NCBI GenBank assembly: GCA_015832175.1
Contig: WJXW01000014.1
Span: 1,302,001-1,366,000 of the forward strand
Length of the DNA stretch: 64,000 bases
Reading direction: 5' to 3'
Origin: Paraphaeosphaeria minitans
Lineage: Eukaryota > Ascomycota > Dothideomycetes > Pleosporales > Didymosphaeriaceae
The notes beneath the pieces are model-generated. The model worked only from the letters and a program-made list of their open reading frames with translations, was not told the origin of the DNA and did no database searches. Each line of letters starts with the position of its first letter. Within the stretch, counting starts at the first letter, position 1. A program made the position numbers and the translations under genes. This document shows positions 59,157 through 64,000 of this stretch, piece after piece.

Positions 59157-60408
59157 ATGTACTCGCGCCAGAACAGCCAGTATCCCGTGCCCGCACCGCA
59201 GTCGCAGGGCGCCCTCGCGCCACCCAAGCCAGACGCTCTACCTTCGCTGCCGCCCGTCCAGGACCAGCCCGCCATGAACCACATGGCGATGCACCAGCCG
59301 CCGCCGCCCCAGGTGCCCGTCTACCGGAACGACCACCTGCAGCCCTTCACCGGCTCCAAGAACGGCAAGATGTACCGGTGCGTGCTGTCCCTGCGGCCAG
59401 ACGCGCCGCCCGCTGACTCTGTGTAGGCTTGTGGTGGAGCAGCAGCCCATCCGCGCGCGCATGTGCGGCTTCGGCGACAAGGTGAGCCTCCCGCACGCCC
59501 ATGGCCGCGCGAGACGCGGAGACGCCTGACTGACCAAGCGCAGGACCGCCGCCCTATTACGCCCCCACCCTGCGTGCGCCTGATCGTGTGCGATGTGGCC
59601 ACGGGCAAGCCCATCGACGCCAACGACATCGACAGCACCTTCTTCGTCCTGACGGTCGATCTCTGGGATGCCGACGGCGCCCGCGAGGTCAACCTTGTGC
59701 GCCATAGCAGCGGCGCCCCGACCGTCAGCATCTCGAGCAGCACCACCACCTCGTACCCGCCGCCCGTGGAGCGTCCGGCCATGTACATGCCCCAGGTCAT
59801 GCCCGGCATCCCCCAGATTGACGCATACGGCCGCCACATGCCCCAGTCTGCCTACCCACCAGCCAACATGCCCGCCTACAACGCGTATACGGCCCCTGCC
59901 CAAGGATATCCCTATGCCAGCACTGCCTACCCCGCCAGCTCCATGGCCATGGCTCCGATGCCCGCCCCCGCCTCTACGAATGGCATGTTCACCAGGAACC
60001 TCATCGGCAGTCTGTCGGTCAACGCATTCAAGCTCACCGACACGGAGAACCAGCTCGGGTTCTGGTTCGTGCTTCAAGACCTGTCTGTGCGGACAGAAGG
60101 TACCTTTAGGTACGCGTCAGCCCATTCGATCCTGCCTCCGACTCCATGCTAACGAGCACAGACTGAAGATGAACTTTGTTGATGTTGGCAGTGGCTCGGG
60201 AAACAACACTCTCAACACTGGCCGCGCTCCTGTGCTAGCCACCTGCTTCTCGGACCAGTTCCAAGTCTACTCGGCAAAGAAATTTCCCGGTGTCATTGAA
60301 AGTACGCCCCTGAGTAAGACTTTCGCAAGCCAGGGAATCAAGATTCCAATTCGTAAGGATGGTCCCAAAAATCTCAGTAACCAGGCCGAGTACGACAACG
60401 ACGACTAA
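59157..60408 (+). CDS. velB: VelB, velvet-domain developmental regulator
   Basis: 362 aa from exons 59157-59377, 59427-59481, 59544-60109 and 60162-60408. Introns are 49, 62 and 52 bp, with CTGAC/GCTAAC branch points; 1089 nt in frame. The velvet domain starts [23 protein letters not shown], continues [11 protein letters not shown] and [16 protein letters not shown], and resumes [40 protein letters not shown] (outline; residues about 275-310) and [25 protein letters not shown] Pro/Tyr/Met-rich insert of roughly 90 residues splits the domain, a known mark of VelB. Known role: with VeA and LaeA in the light-responsive nuclear complex, and with VosA in spores, controlling development and secondary metabolism. 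The Pro/Gln-rich N-terminus precedes the domain. Confidence 0.94.
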
Positions 60409-62331
60409 AGCTTCTGCGGAGCCAGATGGATGTCTACGAAAAGCAGACCAGCATTGGAAGGCTTCCGACGAGAGCCAACATCATTCCATTGGCGAAGCGT
60501 TGCAGGTCGTTTGGTATCGGTGCGAAGTGTCACATTTTATCAAGGAGCGTCGGTGTTTCACCGCTAGGGTGTTCTGGATTGGCGTTTGGGGCCATGTATT
60601 CCGTGCGAGACTCGAGATGATGATGAACTGGTCGTGTTTGCAAAAGCTTTTAGGATTTGGGATAACCAGGATGGAGGATATTGATATCCGCTCGTGCTTC
60701 AGTGAAGGTTTAGTCGGAGCATGTGAATATAGATAAGTATGATCGAATATTTTCCGAAACTGTCCGATTCTAGTGCCATGACTGTAATAGAGACGAGAAG
60801 ATAAAATGTGCTGGCCAACTTGAACAAACCAGGCGACCACCTTGACCGTTACGACCTCAAGTTTTTTTCTAAGCCAACGAAGCTCAGTTACTATATTGGC
60901 CAAAGCTGAATTACCCACGGTTTTTGCCATTCGGATGACGCTAGACTACGCCACAAGTCGTCACCGACGCCCTCGGAAAACAGCCAGTGATGCTTACGTT
61001 AGCCAGGCCGAGGCTGAAGAAAGCACCGCCACCGCCACCATCATACGATTGGAGGTTGGGGGGGTGGGGGGGGGGGTCCAGCGCACGGTCCCTCATGGGC
61101 AAAGAGGGAATTTGCATGTTGTGTGTGGGCGGCGGGCACAGCATGAATTCAAAAGTAGATGGGTAGCCCAACAAGGTGCGAAAAAAGCCATCAGGGTCCG
61201 AGGTCTAGGTCGTCGTGGGCCCCGAGGCCGGCAGGGTCGTGGAAGAGCATCTACTGTGTAGTCAACGCAAAAGGGGCCCGTGGCTGCAGAGTGGCCTGGA
61301 ACAGAGACGGCATCGAGGAACAGACACGAGGAACAGACACGGCATCGAGAAGCACACCGACACGTGGAGGACCCGGTGCACGAGTTCGATGTGGTAGGAC
61401 AAGCTCGCCGTTTCGTCGAATGCGCTCTGTCCAGCACACTGGTGCACTGCAGCGTTGAGTCCGCATGTCGGGCGCTGGATCCGTCCGTCCTCAAATCCAA
61501 GTCATAGTCTAGTGAGCCTACGTAGGTAGGTATGCGAAGTGGGTGGAGACGTCCTTTTGTCATGGTCTAGAATAAAGCCGGCCATGGTCTTGCTTTGGGT
61601 GCGCTTGTGGAGCGGAGGCCTTGTCATGTTGCTTGCCGATCGAGGTCTGCAGACCCACATGGCGCGCCCACAGGGTCGCCGGCTTGTAATGCCGTTGCCT
61701 GACGACCTGTCCGCGATTGGTTGCGGCGAAACATTGCGAGTGCTCACAGGGATGGCTCCGACATGGCATGCTGAGTGTCGGGCGACGGGCGTGCATGTAC
61801 CTTTGCGTACCTAATCGAAGGGCTATCCATCGTCCAGCGCACCGCAAGAAGAGTCCGGCAGTCATCGCACAGTCGGGGCTTTGAACCGAGTAAGCTTGAA
61901 CACGACCACGAGAAGCATGGAGAAGATAGACATTGCAGGATCCTGTGCAATTACTATTACTTTACACACATGTCAACGCTGCTCAAAAACCGCAATGCAA
62001 CAATATGTTACAACGTAGTGAAATGAAGATGCGAAGCGGAACAATTGAAAGAAAGCCGCGATAAACAGCTGAGAATTTCCTTGCTGTGCCGAGCTGGACC
62101 ATCTCGTTTGTTTCTGTTTCTGTTTCTGTTTCTGTTTCTGTTTCTGTTTCTGTTTCTCCATCGGTCGTAATTGTTGCTTCATCGAACCGTATCGACTGGT
62201 GAACATATGCCGAAAGCCTGTCCGGCGAGAGCCCGCCAACAGCATGCGGTGCACAACACCGCAAGTCCATTTCATCGTGCGCGCGTATGGCCGCTGCAAC
62301 CAAGTCATCTCTGGAGGTGAATGGCAAACGC
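60409..62331. other. Intergenic, velB to YTH gene; no convincing gene
   Basis: About 1.9 kb between convergent genes. It holds the velB 3' UTR, a G-run broken by single T (about 61056-61078), short AGGAACAGACACG direct repeats near 61316-61345, and a TTTCTG microsatellite. Small frames of 75-150 codons occur on both strands but lack introns, family motifs or sensible composition. I see no tRNA. Confidence 0.55.
62109..62157. repeat. (TTTCTG)n microsatellite
   Basis: About eight hexamer units, 175 bp downstream of the YTH gene stop. Confidence 0.95.
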
Positions 62332-64000
62332 CTAATAAGGTGGCATATGGGCTCCAACGGGAGGCTGCGCCATTGGCACGGAGATGGGCCCACGAAACAT
62401 CTGGAGTAGGCGCTCTCCAACACCAGGCTCGAGCTCTGTCCCATCCCTCGCAATTTTGACTTCGCGATTGGCATTCCACGGATTTCGAAGCCCACGTGTG
62501 CGATAGAACGGTAATCGGGTTGTGGAAATCCATTCGATCCGGAACGGCTTTCCCCAACTCTGAGCCACACCTGGAATTTCTCCCTCTGTCTGCGCATCTT
62601 CTTTGCCTGCTTGGTCTTCTTCGCCTTCAGAGTCCGTGAGCTCCGCCTCCCAGAAGATTGTGCCTCTCGCCGAGTCATCTATTATCCTACCCTTGGGCGC
62701 AAATTCCGTCGCTGGTGTGGGTATCGATTTCGCGACATCGGTGGTCTCTAGTATGTTGTCTGGTTTGGGTGCCGAGCCTATCAGCTGGCCATCGTCATCG
62801 AGGATGCGGGACGCCATGCGAGCATAGCCAAAGTACTCGCCGGATTTGTTCGCGGAGAAGATAAGATAGACATTTTCAGCAGTCTTGCGTCATCAGTATG
62901 GTATAAGCATCCCCAGTAGCCATGGAAACTTACCTCGAATGCGTCGTTCAACGCGTCTTCGTTGTGAGATTGCGTAGCCCAGATACCGTTGCGCAGACTG
63001 AGCTCAAGATCCTGTAAAGTCAAACTTTTCACGATGAAGTACCTGTCTGGAGCGCTTGGAGATTCGCCTACGTCTCCGTCACTCTTGTGGACTGCAACCT
63101 TGTCCTCTGTACCTGGCTGTGATTCCTCGCCCTGATCGTCGCGGGGTGATGTTGGAGGAGACGGGTTCGTCAGTTGTGTCCCAACCATGGCCGAAGGTCC
63201 TGTAGGCACACCAGCCGCCGGTGCAGAACTACGACGAAGCCTACACACCAATCGGACACCGTTGAAGCGGGAATCGTGGAATCTATGCATGGCTGCAGTA
63301 CATGATGTCTCGGTGCGATAATTGACGAATGCGCAGTTGCTCTTGGATATGAGAAACAAACTCTCAATGTCTTTTGTGGCTTCGCGCGAGAAATGGTCCT
63401 TGAGAGATATGACCGTCGTCCCTGGAGGCAAGTTGCCCACCCATAGGGCATGGCCCGACTGTTTTGGCTTTCGCGGAGGACCCCGAGGGATAGAGTTTAC
63501 GAGGCCGGGACGAACAATGCCTAAAAGCTCAATCGTAAGCGGCGATCTAAACTGCTGAATCGAGACAGAATGCTGACCACCAGATTGCGCAAATTGCCCA
63601 CCGGGTATCCAACCCATAGAGGCTGGATCCACTTGAACCGCGCTGGAATTTGTGCGATGCCCATGGGGGAATATACCGTCTTGTGGGGACTGGCCATGCA
63701 GCGGAGTATGCGATGAAGCAAGACACGAGTTCCTACCATACAACGCCTGAGCCTGCGCGTTCTGGGCAGAGAAGCCTGGTACAAAGTGTTGCGTCCCATA
63801 TGGCGCAGGATAGTATAGATAATGCGACTGTTGTGAATAATTCGGGTATGGTGGTTGGATGGGATTGGGACCTGGCCCACGTTGTTGGTTGGAGGGAAAG
63901 GGATAGTTTGAGTGGGATGAACCTTGCGCTGGTATGTAGGTTTGTTGGAATTGGCCAGGACCGAAGCCGGGACCGTAACCAGAATGGACGGGGAGCGTGC
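62332..64000 (-). CDS. RRM plus YTH-domain RNA-binding protein, 5' end outside the window
   Basis: Two exons visible: 64000-62934 (frame open to the window edge) and 62883-62332; the intron (50 bp) has a GTAAGT donor and GCAAG acceptor and joins DAFE to TAENVYLIFSANKSG. The N-terminal part is Gln/Pro/Tyr-rich and probably disordered. An RRM follows (ALWVGNLPPGTTVISLKDHF, then NCAFVNYRTETSCTAAMHRF). The YTH domain starts RYFIVKSLTLQDLELSLRNGIWATQ, continues NVYLIFSANKSGEYFGYARM and ends PFRIEWISTTRLPFYRTRGLRNPWN (outline), followed by ARDGTELEPGVGERLLQMF. YTH domains bind m6A-modified RNA; an RRM just before YTH is common in filamentous fungi. An acidic insert of roughly 70 residues separates the two halves of YTH. 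The start codon is not in the window. Confidence 0.9.

Noticed and set aside
59238..60077. 279-codon frame on the minus strand across velB
   Set aside because: Shadow of velB; it crosses three velB introns and has His/Gly/Val-rich low complexity.
60481..60930. 149-codon minus-strand frame after velB
   Set aside because: No recognisable motif, overlaps the velB 3' UTR, and composition resembles non-coding sequence.
61093..61563. 156-codon minus-strand frame
   Set aside because: Cys/Arg/Pro/Ser-rich with internal short repeats from the AGGAACAGACACG sequence; no family features.
61983..62678. 231-codon minus-strand frame including a Thr-Glu repeat
   Set aside because: The Thr-Glu run is the TTTCTG microsatellite, and the rest is the wrong frame of the YTH gene exon.

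Overview
The window is from a filamentous ascomycete (Pezizomycotina). Dothideomycetes is my best guess from the two-part base composition and gene style, but I cannot prove it from sequence alone. Genes on the right have short 46-62 bp introns with GTRNGN donors and CTRAC-type branch points. They include velB, a Hel2-type RING protein, MND1, a CSA/Rad28 WD40 protein, an Rrn10-like protein and an RRM+YTH protein, all typical of that group.

Positions 1 to about 48,060 form one very AT-rich block. TA dinucleotides are abundant, and stops stand mainly where CAG/CAA (or TGG) codons would be, as repeat-induced point mutation (RIP) leaves them. The block is almost entirely nested LTR retrotransposons. 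Five types can be told apart. Gypsy-A (430-455 bp LTRs, chromodomain integrase) has copies at 235-2893 (5' truncated) and 22313-29027 (complete, TSD TTAGC). Gypsy-B (216 bp LTRs) has copies at 31288-45134 (TSD CGTGT) and 4563-20511 (minus strand), plus two solo LTRs with TSDs at 7002-7217 and 30283-30498. Gypsy-C is a pol remnant at 2894-4562. Copia-D (195 bp LTRs) has copies at 34134-41451 (TSD CTTTT), 9504-16748 and 7605-9503 (partial). LTR-E (312 bp LTRs, TSD CTATC) is split over 21956-45755 and shows no recognisable pol. The nesting order can be read directly: LTR-E received Gypsy-A and Gypsy-B, and Gypsy-B then received Copia-D.

The most unusual signal is a gene-like stretch on the strand opposite to gag-pol, between the integrase/chromodomain and the 3' LTR, in both Gypsy families. 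It carries a C-x2-C-x6/7-C cluster and lysine-rich or coiled-coil segments. In both Gypsy-B copies it also contains a 52 bp spliceosomal-intron-like interval at the same place. A spliceosomal intron can persist in a retroelement if it is antisense to the genomic RNA, so this may be a real antisense accessory gene.

From about 48,100 to 64,000 the sequence is ordinary gene space. In order: a four-exon class I methyltransferase (-), a serine/acid-rich protein of unknown function (+), a possible small membrane ORF (-), CSA/Rad28 (-), Rrn10-like (+), MND1 (+), Hel2/ZNF598-like E3 (+), velB (+), about 1.9 kb without a convincing gene, and an RRM+YTH RNA-binding protein (-) whose 5' end lies outside the window. 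Two divergent pairs (methyltransferase/unknown and CSA/Rrn10) share short promoters. The genes act in separate housekeeping and regulatory pathways: translation quality control, repair, rRNA transcription, meiosis, development and m6A reading. They do not form a cluster.
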